From NCBI RefSeq assembly GCF_011250645.1, contig NZ_JAANNO010000008.1, positions 15,894 to 79,893 on the forward strand: 64,000 nucleotides of DNA, read 5' to 3'. The stretch's first letter is position 1. The number at the start of each line of letters is the position of its first letter. Under the pieces are notes generated by a model, which was given only the letters and a program-made list of their open reading frames with translations, had not been told where the DNA came from and did no database searches. Positions 46,202 to 54,326 of the stretch are shown here, piece after piece. This DNA comes from Motilibacter aurantiacus (lineage in GTDB: Bacteria; Actinomycetota; Actinomycetes; Motilibacterales; Motilibacteraceae). The position numbers and the translations under genes were made by a program.

Positions 46202-46828
46202 TCAGCGCTCGAGCTTGGTCGCCAGGATCGCGACCTGCGTGCGCCGCTCCATCCCGAGCTTGGCCAGCAGGCTCGTGACGTAGTTCTTGACGGTCTTCTC
46301 CGAGAGGAACATCTGCTCGGCGATCTGCCGGTTCGTCAGCCCCTCGCCGATCAGCTCCAGCACCCGGCGCTCCTGGTCGGTCAGGCCGGCGAGCCGCTTG
46401 TCCTCGCGCTTGCCCTCGCGTACCCGCGCCAGCACGCGCGCGGTGACGGCCGGGTCGAGGAGGGACTGGCCGGCACCGACCCGGCGGATCGCGTCCAGCA
46501 GGTCGTCGCCGGAGATGTCCTTGAGGACGTATCCGGCCGCGCCGGCCATGATCGCCGCGAAGATGGCCTCCTCGTCGTCGAAGGACGTCAGGATGAGGGC
46601 GCGCAGCTCCGGCAGCCGTGAGCGGGCCTCACGGCAGACGTCGACGCCCGAGCCGTCGGGCAGGCGCGCGTCGAGGACCGCGACGTCGGGCTTCAGCGCG
46701 GGCAGCCTCCGGATCGCCTCCTGAGCCGATGCGGACTCCCCGATCACCTCGATGTCGGGCTCGCCCTCGAGCAGCTCGCGGATACCGCGCCGGACGATCT
46801 CGTGGTCGTCCAGAAGGAAAACCCGCAT
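46202..46828 (-). CDS. devR: DevR/DosR-like NarL-type response regulator
   Basis: 208 residues from ATG 46828. Receiver residues are intact: Asp7/Asp8, phospho-acceptor Asp53 (VAVLDARLPDG), Thr81 and Lys103 (YVLKDI). The LuxR-type DNA-binding domain reads GLTDQERRVLELIGEGLTNRQIAEQMFLSEKTVKNYVTSLLAKLGMERRTQVA by its positions 148-198; the MFLxEKTVKNYV and LAKLGMERRTQ stretches are nearly the same as in M. tuberculosis DosR. It should be phosphorylated by the DevS-like kinase and activate the genes preceded by GGGAC-type dyads in this locus. Confidence 0.93.
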   Translation of the reverse strand: MRVFLLDDHEIVRRGIRELLEGEPDIEVIGESASAQEAIRRLPALKPDVAVLDARLPDGSGVDVCREARSRLPELRALILTSFDDEEAIFAAIMAGAAGYVLKDISGDDLLDAIRRVGAGQSLLDPAVTARVLARVREGKREDKRLAGLTDQERRVLELIGEGLTNRQIAEQMFLSEKTVKNYVTSLLAKLGMERRTQVAILATKLER

Positions 46829-46910
46829 GGTCAGCCCTCCAGGAACCCGGTTCGTCAGCTGTCGTCGAGCATAGGCGGGCGGGGCGTCGTGCCGTCCGCG
46901 CCCGAGCGCG

Positions 46911-47099
46911 TCAGGTGCGCCTGCGCAGGCGCAGCGGCGGTGCCAGCGCCTCGCGCGTCGGGGCGAGCGCGACCACCCCGCAGCGGTCCCGGGCGACCCA
47001 GCGCGGGTTCCCGGCGACCTGCTCCCGGTCCAGCGCGAGCCGCCCGGGTGGGGCGGCCCACCGGGTCGCCGAGAGGCGTGGTGCTGCACGTTCGGTCAT
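46911..47099 (-). CDS. Small basic protein, unknown
   Basis: 62 residues from ATG 47099, with GGAG seven bases upstream. Rich in Arg and Pro (RLSATRWAAPPGRLALD, then a stretch ending PPLRLRRRT). No recognised family. It lies 82 bases upstream of devR on the same strand and 61 bases downstream of a strong DosR-like box, so it could be the first gene of a devR transcript. Its reality is uncertain. Confidence 0.35.
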   Translation of the reverse strand: MTERAAPRLSATRWAAPPGRLALDREQVAGNPRWVARDRCGVVALAPTREALAPPLRLRRRT

Positions 47100-47159
47100 C
47101 GGGCTGCTCCGCTTCGTCGGCTCGCCGTCGACGCTACGGCCGGCACGGCGCACGCCGAA

Positions 47160-47173
47160 GGGACCTACGTCCC
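47160..47173. promoter_or_regulatory. DosR-like box, GGGACCTACGTCCC
   Basis: Both five-base arms GGGAC and GTCCC with the four-base spacing of the mycobacterial consensus. It is 61 bases upstream of the small minus-strand gene that precedes devR. A weak second half-site (ending GTCCC at 47194) follows at 21 bases, about two helical turns. It could provide autoregulation of devR. Confidence 0.6.
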
Positions 47174-47313
47174 GACGGTTCCGCCGCAGGTCCCTCGGCC
47201 GAGCAGGCGGTCAGGCGCCGAGGCGGTGCCCGTCCCGCGGCGGTGGGCACGGTCTCCGGCCGGAGCTGAGCACGGGCGGCGCCGGTCAGACCGACGCCGT
47301 CGTCGGACAGCTG

Positions 47314-47340
47314 CAGGTAGTCCAGGTAGTCCAGGTAGTC
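47314..47340. repeat. Three tandem copies of a 9-bp repeat
   Basis: CAGGTAGTC occurs three times without interruption. The unit is a multiple of three. It lies midway between two sets of DosR-like boxes in a non-coding stretch. Function unknown. Confidence 0.7.
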
Positions 47341-47538
47341 CCGCAGCAGCGACGGGCCCGTGAGGAACGAGGGCACCGACCGGCCGTCGCCGCTCCTCCT
47401 CGAGGTGCCGGGGGCGGCCCTGCTGCCGCCTCCTGCTGCTCGGCCGACGGTGCGCCCCGGCCCCTGCCGGGCAGAAGGAGGCCGACGTCCCGACCTGCGG
47501 TCGACGGGCGACGCGGTCGCAAGGGCGCTCGTGACGAC

Positions 47539-47574
47539 AGGACGTACGTCCCCCGCGGGAGGGACGTTCCCCTC
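47539..47574 (+). promoter_or_regulatory. Tandem DosR-like boxes upstream of doxX
   Basis: AGGACGTACGTCCC (47539-47552, 11 of 14 to the consensus) and a second site beginning GGGACGTTCCCC (47561-47574, weaker in its right half). The sites start 22 bases apart, two helical turns, as tandem DosR boxes do in mycobacterial promoters. The nearer one ends 55 bases before the doxX ATG. Confidence 0.6.
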
Positions 47575-47629
47575 GATGGCACCCGGCCCCAGCCGAGCAA
47601 CGCTGGGGTCATCGAGAGGGAGGTGCCAG

Positions 47630-48241
47630 ATGGCCACCAAGGAGTTCGGGACGCAGGGCCGGCCCGCTGTGGACGGCATCAGCGCCGAGCGGGCAGCCGA
47701 GGCCCCGCGTGGAGCGATCGTCACGCACACGGCGACCAGGGCGCTCGCGGTCACGCGGGTCGCGACCGGGTTCGTCTTCCTGTGGGCGTTCGCCGACAAG
47801 GCGTTCGGGCTGCGGTACTCGACCGGTGCGGGCAGGGCGTGGGTCGAGGGCGGCTCGCCCACCGAGGGGTTCCTGTCGGGTGTGCACGTCGGCCCGTTCG
47901 CCGCGGCGTTCCGCGCGATGGCCGGCAACCCGGTCGTGGACTGGCTGTTCATGCTCGGGCTGCTGGGGATCGGCGTCGCGCTCGTCGCCGGCGTGGCCAT
48001 GCGGGTCGCCGCCGCCTCGGGCGCGCTGATGATGGCGTTCATGTGGGCGGCGGAGTGGCCGCTGGCCCGGTTCGACGAGGCCGGCGAGCTGACCCGGTCG
48101 AGCAACCCGCTGGTGGACTACCACGTCGTCTACGCCCTCGTGCTGATCGTGCTGGCGGCCACGTACGCCGGGACCACCTGGGGCCTGGGCAAGCGGTGGG
48201 CACGGCTGCCGATCGTGCAGCGCAACCGCTGGCTCCTCTAG
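47630..48241 (+). CDS. DoxX-family membrane protein
   Basis: 203 residues from ATG 47630 behind GAGAGGGAGG. After a soluble N-terminus of about 35 residues there are four hydrophobic segments: RVATGFVFLWAFADKAFGL, DWLFMLGLLGIGVALVAGV, AASGALMMAFMWAAEWPL and YHVVYALVLIVLAATYAG. The FLWAFADKAFGLRY start and NNP(V/L)VDYHVVYAL end (here SSNPLVDYHVVYALVL) match DoxX proteins of actinomycetes. DoxX members have been tied to thiosulfate:quinone or redox homeostasis; the role here is open. DosR-like tandem boxes lie upstream, and a hairpin separates it from pflB. Confidence 0.8.
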   Translation: MATKEFGTQGRPAVDGISAERAAEAPRGAIVTHTATRALAVTRVATGFVFLWAFADKAFGLRYSTGAGRAWVEGGSPTEGFLSGVHVGPFAAAFRAMAGNPVVDWLFMLGLLGIGVALVAGVAMRVAAASGALMMAFMWAAEWPLARFDEAGELTRSSNPLVDYHVVYALVLIVLAATYAGTTWGLGKRWARLPIVQRNRWLL

Positions 48242-48265
48242 CTCCGGAAGGCCCAGGACGGCCTG

Positions 48266-48294
48266 AGGCGCCCGGCTCTCCCGGCCGGGCGCCT
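48266..48294 (+). terminator. Hairpin between doxX and pflB
   Basis: AGGCGCCCGGC / GCCGGGCGCCT, 11-bp perfect stem, 7-base loop, 24 bases after the doxX stop and 35 bases before the pflB start. It may end the doxX transcript or let only part of it continue into pflB, as no separate DosR-like box was seen after it. Confidence 0.6.
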
Positions 48295-48329
48295 GACCCC
48301 CTCTCCCCGATCCAGGCAAGGAGCGCGTC

Positions 48330-50609
48330 ATGTCCGTCACCACCAGCCGGCCGCTGGTCCCCACGCCGCTGCGCGACCCGGCGGAGCCCTGGCGGGGCTT
48401 CGCGACGGGCACCTGGCGCGAAGGCATCGACGTCCGGGACTTCGTCCAGCGCAACTACACGCCCTACACCGGGGACGGCGGCTTCCTCGCCGGCCCCACG
48501 GCCCGGACCAAGGGGATCTGGGCGACGCTGGAAGCGCTCTTCACCGAGGAGCGCAGGCGCGGCATCCACGACGCCGACGTGACCACTCCGTCGTCGATCA
48601 CGAGCCACGCGCCCGGCTACATCGACCGGGACAACGAGATCGTGGTCGGCCTGCAGACCGACGCCCCGCTCAAGCGGGCCATCATGCCCAAGGGGGGCCT
48701 GCGCATGGTGGAGACCGGGCTGGCGGCCTACGGGATGGAGCTCGACCCGCTGGTGCGCGAGGTCTTCGCCAAGCACGCCAAGACGCACAACGCCGGCGTG
48801 TTCGACGCCTACACCCCCGGAATCCTGAAGGCCCGCAAGGCCGGGATCATCACCGGGCTGCCCGATGCGTACGGCCGCGGCCGCATCATCGGCGACTACC
48901 GGCGCGTCCCGCTCTACGGCGTCGACCGGCTGGTGGCGGCCAAGCGCGCGGAGAAGGCCCGCCTGGACAAGCTCGAGGCCACCGAGCCGACGATCCGGCT
49001 GCGGGAGGAGCTGTCGGAGCAGATCCGCGCGCTCGGCGAGCTCGTCGAGATGGCGCGGTCGTACGGGTACGACGTGAGCCGTCCCGCGCAGGACGCCCGC
49101 GAGGCCGTGCAGTGGCTCTACTTCGCCTACCTGGCGGCGACGAAGGAGCAGAACGGCGCGGCCATGTCGCTGGGCCGGACCTCGACCTTCCTGGACGTCT
49201 ACCTGCAGCGTGACCTCGCCGAGGGCCGGCTCACCGAGACGCGGGCCCAGGAGCTGATCGACGACTTCGTCATCAAGCTGCGCATCATCCGCTTCCTGCG
49301 CACCCCGGAGTACGACGAGCTCTTCTCCGGAGACCCGACCTGGGTCACCGAGACGATCGGGGGGATCGGCGAGGACGGCCGGCCCCTGGTGACGCGGACG
49401 TCGTTCCGCTTCCTGCAGACGCTCTACAACCTGGGCCCGGCGCCGGAGCCGAACCTCACGGTGCTCTGGTCCCCGCAGCTGCCCGAGGGGTTCAAGCGGT
49501 TCTGCGCGCGGGTGTCGGTGGACACGAGCTCGATCCAGTACGAGTCCGACGAGCTGCTGCGGCCGCGGTTCGGTGACGACACGGCCATCGCGTGCTGCGT
49601 CTCCCCGATGAAGGTCGGCAAGCAGATGCAGTTCTTCGGCGCGCGGGCGAACCTCGCGAAGGCCCTGCTCTACGCCATCAACGGAGGGCGTGACGAGCTG
49701 AGCGGCGAGCAGGTCGGCCCGGCCTTCCCGCCGATCACCGACAACTACCTGTTCGCCGACGAGCTCGAGTGGCGGCTCGAGCTGATGATGGGCTGGCTGG
49801 CCCGGACGTACGTCGACGCGCTCAACACCATCCACTACATGCACGACAAGTACGCGTACGAGCGGCTGGAGATGGCGCTGCACGACGTGGACGTCGAGCG
49901 GACGATGGCGTGCGGCATCGCGGGGCTGTCGGTCGCGGCCGACTCCCTCTCGGCGGTGAGGCACGCGCGGGTGAGGGTGCTGCGTGACGAGCGCGGGCTG
50001 GCGACGGGCTTCGAGGTCGAGGGGGAGTACCCGGCGTTCGGGAACAACGACGACGCCGTCGACTCCATCGCGGTCGGGCTGGTGGAGACCTTCATGGCGA
50101 AGCTGCGCGAGCACCCGACGTACCGCGGCGCGCGGCACACCCAGTCGGTCCTGACGATCACGTCGAACGTGGTCTACGGGAAGAAGACCGGGTCCACCCC
50201 GGACGGCCGGCTGGCCGGGGAGCCTTTCGCCCCGGGCGCCAACCCGATGAACGGGCGCGACCGGCACGGCGTGGTGCCGGCGGCGATGTCGGTGGCGAAG
50301 CTGCCGTTCGCGGCGGCCGAGGACGGCATCTCCCTCACGATCACGATCGCGCCCACCGGCCTCGGCACGACGGCCGACGAGCGGGCCGAGAACCTCGCGG
50401 GGGTCCTCGACGGCTACGTCGGCACCGGCGGCTACCACATGAACGTCAACGTGCTGAAGCGCGAGACGCTGCTGGACGCGATGGAGCACCCGGAGCTCTA
50501 CCCGAGCCTGACCATCCGGGTGTCGGGCTACGCCGTCAACTTCGTCCGGCTGACCCGCGAGCAGCAGCGCGACGTCATCAACCGGACCTTCCACGAGAAG
50601 CTGGTGTGA
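48330..50609 (+). CDS. pflB: Pyruvate formate-lyase (formate C-acetyltransferase)
   Basis: 759 residues, the length of E. coli PflB. Catalytic Cys422-Cys423 lie in [12 protein letters not shown]; the glycyl radical is Gly733 in RVSGYAVNF. It converts pyruvate and CoA to acetyl-CoA and formate without NADH. The radical is destroyed by oxygen, so the enzyme is useful only under hypoxia; this agrees with its position in a DevR/DevS locus. No formate channel or formate dehydrogenase is seen here. The next gene is its activase, three bases before the stop. The start is preceded by AGGCAAGGAG. Confidence 0.97.
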   Translation: MSVTTSRPLVPTPLRDPAEPWRGFATGTWREGIDVRDFVQRNYTPYTGDGGFLAGPTARTKGIWATLEALFTEERRRGIHDADVTTPSSITSHAPGYIDRDNEIVVGLQTDAPLKRAIMPKGGLRMVETGLAAYGMELDPLVREVFAKHAKTHNAGVFDAYTPGILKARKAGIITGLPDAYGRGRIIGDYRRVPLYGVDRLVAAKRAEKARLDKLEATEPTIRLREELSEQIRALGELVEMARSYGYDVSRPAQDAREAVQWLYFAYLAATKEQNGAAMSLGRTSTFLDVYLQRDLAEGRLTETRAQELIDDFVIKLRIIRFLRTPEYDELFSGDPTWVTETIGGIGEDGRPLVTRTSFRFLQTLYNLGPAPEPNLTVLWSPQLPEGFKRFCARVSVDTSSIQYESDELLRPRFGDDTAIACCVSPMKVGKQMQFFGARANLAKALLYAINGGRDELSGEQVGPAFPPITDNYLFADELEWRLELMMGWLARTYVDALNTIHYMHDKYAYERLEMALHDVDVERTMACGIAGLSVAADSLSAVRHARVRVLRDERGLATGFEVEGEYPAFGNNDDAVDSIAVGLVETFMAKLREHPTYRGARHTQSVLTITSNVVYGKKTGSTPDGRLAGEPFAPGANPMNGRDRHGVVPAAMSVAKLPFAAAEDGISLTITIAPTGLGTTADERAENLAGVLDGYVGTGGYHMNVNVLKRETLLDAMEHPELYPSLTIRVSGYAVNFVRLTREQQRDVINRTFHEKLV

Positions 50610-51376
50610 GGATGGCTGTCCGTGCCGACGCGACCCCTGTCGAGCCAGCAGTGGGCTTCGTGCACTCGTGGGACGTCGTGACCGGCGCGGACGGCCCCGG
50701 CACCCGGCTGACCTTCTTCCTCGCGGGGTGCCCCTTGCGCTGCGCCTACTGCCACAACCCGGACACCTGGCAGATGCGGCGGGGAACCCGCACCGGGGTG
50801 GCGGAGGCGATGACCCGGGTGACGTCGTACGCGCCCTTCCTGCGGGCGGCGCGCGGAGGGGTCACCGCGAGCGGTGGGGAGCCCTTGCTGCAAGCGCGTT
50901 TCGTGGAAACGCTCTTCAGGCAATGCCGTGACGCGGGCCTGCACACCGCCCTCGACACGAGCGGCTACCTCGGTGCCCGCGCCTCGGACGCGCTGCTCGC
51001 CGACACGAGCCTCGTCCTCCTCGACGTGAAGTCCTGGGACCCGGCGCTGTACCGGCAGGTCACCGGCACCGGTGAGGTCGCGCCGACGCTCGCGTTCGGG
51101 CACCGGCTCGCGGCTCTCGGTGTCCCGGTCTGGCTGCGCTACGTCTTCGTGCCCGGCCTGACCGGGGACTTCGAGGACGTCGGGCAGATCGCGGACTACG
51201 CCGCCGGCCTCGGGAACGTGGAGCGGGTCGACGTGCTGCCCTTCCACTCGATGGGCGCGGCGAAGTACGAGGCGCTCGGCATCCCCTACCCCTGCGCCGA
51301 GATGCGCCCGCCGACGGCCGAGGAGGTCGAGGCGGTCAAGGAGGTCTTCCGGGCGCGTGAGCTGGTGGCGCCGTAG
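50606..51376 (+). CDS. pflA: Pyruvate formate-lyase activating enzyme (radical SAM)
   Basis: 256 residues. Radical SAM cluster motif CX3CX2C in [16 protein letters not shown], preceded by [16 protein letters not shown] and followed by [12 protein letters not shown] (the SAM GGE motif). It makes the Gly733 radical in PflB using SAM. GTG 50606 overlaps the pflB stop; ATG 50612 is an alternative. Either way translation is coupled to pflB. Confidence 0.95.
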   Translation: MRMAVRADATPVEPAVGFVHSWDVVTGADGPGTRLTFFLAGCPLRCAYCHNPDTWQMRRGTRTGVAEAMTRVTSYAPFLRAARGGVTASGGEPLLQARFVETLFRQCRDAGLHTALDTSGYLGARASDALLADTSLVLLDVKSWDPALYRQVTGTGEVAPTLAFGHRLAALGVPVWLRYVFVPGLTGDFEDVGQIADYAAGLGNVERVDVLPFHSMGAAKYEALGIPYPCAEMRPPTAEEVEAVKEVFRARELVAP

Positions 51377-51379
51377 CGG

Positions 51380-52522
51380 TCAGGGCAGGGCCTGCGGCTC
51401 CGGGGCCGCCGCAGCGGGCGCCGCTCCGGCAGGAGGCAGCGAGCGGGCGACGCGGGCCTGGCGGAGGCGCTCGACCGGTCGGTCGACGGCCACCAGCAGC
51501 GCCGCGCTCACCACCAGCGTGCCTGCGATGGTCACCAGTGCGACCGCGGTGCCGCCGTCCGGCAGGTGCGGGACGCGCAGGACGACCGTGAGCACCAACA
51601 GGTGCGAGATGTAGATCGGGTAGGAGAGCTCGCCGATGGCGCGGTCCACCCGCGAGCTCCGGAACGCCGCGAAGAGCAGCGGCACCAGGAGGACGACGGC
51701 GCTCAGGTAGGCCCAACGCTGGAAGGGCACGTCCGCCGAGCCGTACCCGAGCGTGAGCAGGATGACCGCGACGAGCGCCGCCGTGCCCTGGCGCGGCGTG
51801 ACCCGGGAGCCGGAGCGCTCGTACGCCCGGTGCCCGAGCACCCCCAGCAGGAAGAACCCGAGCTCCGCCGGGAAGAAGCGGTAGTTCCACAGGTGGCTGT
51901 CCAGGCCGACGAGCGGCAGGGACGCGCGCAGCAGCAGGCTCCCGCCCACGAGGGCGACGAGCGGCGGCGTCCGCAGCCGGGCCAGCCACGGTGCGAGGGC
52001 GTAGAAGCAGAGCTCGAGGCTCAGCGACCACGCCTGCGGGACGAGGAGGAACTCGTGGCCGGCGACCTGCCCGGCCGGCGCGGCAGAGCGCGTGAGGCCC
52101 AGCAGCCCGGTGGCCGGCTCGAGGACCGACCACGTCACGATCTCCTGGCCGACGATGAAGAGGTTCGTCAGCACGAGCAGCGCCATGCTCGACGGCGAGA
52201 GGTCGCCCCCGGAGTCGGCCCATGCCCATGCGGGCGGGTCGGGACGGGTGGTGAGGGCCAGCCGGACGAGCAGCGTCCCGGCCAGGACCACGAGGTAGAC
52301 CGGGAAGAGCCGGAGCAGCCGCGCGGCCAGGAAGACACGGAGGCGGTTCCACTGCCCGGGGACGGCCGCGTACTTCCGGGTCAGCACGAGCGACATGTAG
52401 AAGCCGGAGATGACGAAGAAGGCCTCGACCGCCACGTCCCCGGCCGGCAGGGCGAGCCCGGGGACCGGGTGCGTGTGACCTACGACGACCGCGAGCGCGA
52501 GCAACGTGCGGAGCAGGCCCAT
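51380..52522 (-). CDS. Acyltransferase-3 family membrane protein (OafA/YrhL-like)
   Basis: 380 residues, about ten membrane helices. N-terminal motifs fit the family: LLALAVVVGHTHP (the catalytic His), DVAVEAFFVISGFYMSL, RLRVFLAARLLRLFPVYLVVL (the RxxR segment). The C-terminus ends in VDRPVERLRQAR and an Ala/Pro-rich tail. Such enzymes move acyl groups onto sugars of cell-surface polymers, antibiotics or peptidoglycan. Target unknown. It converges on pflA with three bases between stops and has no obvious link to the hypoxia genes. Confidence 0.8.
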   Translation of the reverse strand: MGLLRTLLALAVVVGHTHPVPGLALPAGDVAVEAFFVISGFYMSLVLTRKYAAVPGQWNRLRVFLAARLLRLFPVYLVVLAGTLLVRLALTTRPDPPAWAWADSGGDLSPSSMALLVLTNLFIVGQEIVTWSVLEPATGLLGLTRSAAPAGQVAGHEFLLVPQAWSLSLELCFYALAPWLARLRTPPLVALVGGSLLLRASLPLVGLDSHLWNYRFFPAELGFFLLGVLGHRAYERSGSRVTPRQGTAALVAVILLTLGYGSADVPFQRWAYLSAVVLLVPLLFAAFRSSRVDRAIGELSYPIYISHLLVLTVVLRVPHLPDGGTAVALVTIAGTLVVSAALLVAVDRPVERLRQARVARSLPPAGAAPAAAAPEPQALP

Positions 52523-52640
52523 GGGATTCCTCGACGTGCGTGGCGGACGCGGCAGGGCCGGTACGCCGGCTCGACCGGCACCCTATGGTCAAGGAGCCAC
52601 TCACTGCTGCGCTTGTGGAGATCCCGCGCGCCCCCTGCCG

Positions 52641-53048
52641 TCAGGGCAGCACGGCGACCGCGTCCACCTCGACGAGCAGGTCCGGCTCGCCGAGCGTGAC
52701 GACACCGAGCAGGGTCACCGGCTTGGTCGGGTCGCCGCCCATCCGGGCAGCGGCCCGCGACACCCCCTCGCCCAGGGCCGCGAGCTTGTCCTCGCTCCAG
52801 TCGACGACGTAGACGGTCAGCTTCGCGACGTCGGCGAACGACCCGCCGACCGCGCGCAGGGCGGTGTCGACGTTGACGTACGCCTGCTCCACCTGAGCCG
52901 CGAGGTCCCCCTCGCCGACGCGGGAGCCGTCCGCCGCCCGGGCCACCTGCCCGGACAGGTAGACCGTGCGCGTGCCCGTCGCCACTGCCAGCTGGCGGTA
53001 GAGCTCGGGCTTCGGCAGGCCATCGGGGTTGAGCAGCTCGACGGGCAT
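52641..53048 (-). CDS. RidA-family protein
   Basis: 135 residues from ATG 53048, with GAGGAGG upstream. The YjgF/YER057c/UK114 pattern: MPVELLNPDGLPKPELYRQLAV, TVYLSGQVARAADGSRVGEGDLAAQVEQAYVNVDTALRAVG, and VTLLGVVTLGEPDLLVEVDAVAVL (cited by the SGQVA and LVEVDAVA motifs). The Arg that binds the imine carboxylate in true RidA (RxxxxV near the third strand) is not evident, so deaminase activity is uncertain. It is divergent from a TetR gene and likely controlled by it. Confidence 0.8.
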   Translation of the reverse strand: MPVELLNPDGLPKPELYRQLAVATGTRTVYLSGQVARAADGSRVGEGDLAAQVEQAYVNVDTALRAVGGSFADVAKLTVYVVDWSEDKLAALGEGVSRAAARMGGDPTKPVTLLGVVTLGEPDLLVEVDAVAVLP

Positions 53049-53073
53049 GGCGTCCTCCTCGATCGACAATCGA

Positions 53074-53086
53074 ATAGCAACGCTAT
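53074..53086. promoter_or_regulatory. Operator-like dyad ATAGC-AAC-GCTAT
   Basis: Perfect 5-bp arms, three-base centre, placed between the -35 and -10 regions of the TetR promoter and 26 bases upstream of the RidA start. A bound repressor would block both genes. Confidence 0.45.
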
Positions 53087-53087
53087 G

Positions 53088-53093
53088 TATAAT
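53088..53093 (+). promoter_or_regulatory. -10 element, TATAAT, of a leaderless TetR transcript
   Basis: A perfect TATAAT ends seven bases before ATG 53101. A transcript would start at or next to the A of the ATG. A TCGACA-type -35 (53063-53068) lies 19 bases upstream. No ribosome-binding site precedes the ATG, which agrees. Confidence 0.6.
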
Positions 53094-53100
53094 GCCCGTC

Positions 53101-53748
53101 ATGCCTCGTCGTCCAGACCCGCAGCTGCGGGCGGAGCTGGTCGAGCGCGCTGCACGCATGCTCACCGCCCGCGAGCCGGTGACGCTGCGGACGCTCGTGG
53201 CCGGCACGGGGGCCTCGACGATGGCGGTCTACACCCACTTCGGCGGCATGCCCGGGCTCTGGTCCGCGGTCCGCCAGGAGGGCTTCGGCCGGCTCGCATC
53301 GCGGCTGGATGGCGTCAAGCGCACCCGCGACCCCGTACGCGACCTCGCAGCGCTGGGGGCGGCGTACGCGACGAACGCACTCGAGTTCCCCCATCTCTAC
53401 CGGGCGATGTTCGACGCCGCCGCCGAGCTGGAGGACTCGGGCGCCGCGGGCGCGACGTTCGGGCAGCTGGTCGGCTGCGCCGAGCGCGCCCGCACGCAGG
53501 GCCGTTTCCACGAGGCGGTCGAGCCGCGGGACGTCGCCACCCGGCAGTGGCTGTTCGGCCACGGCGTCGTCAGCCTCGTGCTGACAGGGGTGCTGCCGGC
53601 CGAGGCCCTCGCGGCGCACGTCCCACCGACGCTCGTCGCGCTGTTCGTCGCGGCGGGTGACGCCGAGGAGCAGTGCCGGGCCTCCGTACGCCGCGGCTGG
53701 GCGACGTTCGCGCCGCCTCCGCGCTACCCGCCGGCTCCGGCGGCGTAG
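53101..53748 (+). CDS. TetR-family regulator (WHG-type C-terminal domain)
   Basis: 215 residues. Helix-turn-helix: LVERAARMLTAREPVTLRTLVAGTGASTMAVYTHFGGMPGLW by positions 14-55, with recognition helix STMAVYTHF. The C-terminal domain (LAALGAAYATNALEFPHLYRAMFD) is of the TetR_C_13/WHG kind. It is divergent from the RidA gene, whose product is the obvious target. The 3' end overlaps the minus-strand lipoprotein gene by 25 bases. Confidence 0.85.
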   Translation: MPRRPDPQLRAELVERAARMLTAREPVTLRTLVAGTGASTMAVYTHFGGMPGLWSAVRQEGFGRLASRLDGVKRTRDPVRDLAALGAAYATNALEFPHLYRAMFDAAAELEDSGAAGATFGQLVGCAERARTQGRFHEAVEPRDVATRQWLFGHGVVSLVLTGVLPAEALAAHVPPTLVALFVAAGDAEEQCRASVRRGWATFAPPPRYPPAPAA

Positions 53749-54326
53749 TCCGACGCGGTGAGCGCCCGGTCCACCAGTGACCCGTCGGGCAGCGGCGCGG
53801 AGAGCGGGGAGCCGTCACGGGTGAGCACGACGCGCTCGGCGCCGCGCAGGGACGTGACCGTGAAGACGATCTGCGCGACGGCGAGCGGCCCCTGGTCCAC
53901 GTCGGGGCCGCGCAGCTCGCCGGACAGGTCGACGGTCGCCACCCCCTCCCGCACGGCGCTGACCCGCAGCGCCACCCCCGGAGGGAGCGCGGTCCCGATG
54001 CCGCGCTGCAGCTGGGGCGCTGTCGGGCCGGAGGCCAGGGCGGCGAGCAACTGGTCGAGCTGGTCGAGGCCGGTCCCGCTGCGCGCCGGCGCCGCCGTCG
54101 GCTCGAGCCGCCCGTCGCGCACGAAGTAGACCGCCGGCCCGCCGGCGAGGCGCTCGCCGGACGCGGCCGGGCCCCCGCCCGGGAGGGGGGAGGCCAGCAG
54201 GCCGTACGGCACGGCCTCCGGGTCGACGTACGTCGGGGCGCGTCCCTCCCGGACCCCGCAGCCGGCGAGCGTGACGGCGGCCAGCACGGCGCCCGCCACG
54301 ACCGCGCCCGCGGCCCTCCTGGTCAC
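53724..54326 (-). CDS. GerMN-domain lipoprotein
   Basis: 200 residues from GTG 54326. Lipobox TLAGC follows a hydrophobic stretch (AAGAVVAGAVLAAVTLAGC), so the mature protein is anchored by a diacylglycerol Cys. The remaining domain has the GerMN pattern (VYFVRDGRLEP, LDQLLAALASGPTAPQLQRGIGTALPPGV, VDLSGELRGP, AQIVFTVTSL), as in LpqB. The start overlaps the kinase stop (GTGA). An extracytoplasmic lipoprotein coupled to a two-component system resembles the MtrAB-LpqB arrangement, in which the lipoprotein modulates the kinase. Confidence 0.85.
   Translation of the reverse strand: MTRRAAGAVVAGAVLAAVTLAGCGVREGRAPTYVDPEAVPYGLLASPLPGGGPAASGERLAGGPAVYFVRDGRLEPTAAPARSGTGLDQLDQLLAALASGPTAPQLQRGIGTALPPGVALRVSAVREGVATVDLSGELRGPDVDQGPLAVAQIVFTVTSLRGAERVVLTRDGSPLSAPLPDGSLVDRALTASDYAAGAGG

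Larger units (their letters stand above)
47100..47629. other. Gene-free regulatory stretch with DosR-like boxes and a 9-bp triple repeat
   Basis: Between the small minus-strand gene and doxX I see no supported gene. It holds a DosR-like box at 47160-47173, a tandem pair at 47539-47574, and three perfect copies of CAGGTAGTC at 47314-47340. The minus strand can be read through the repeat as DYLDYLDYLQL but has no start or family. Confidence 0.5.

Noticed and set aside
47286-47400. Minus-strand reading frame containing DYLDYLDYLQL
   Set aside because: The pattern is produced by the 9-base DNA repeat. There is no start codon with ribosome-binding site and no family.
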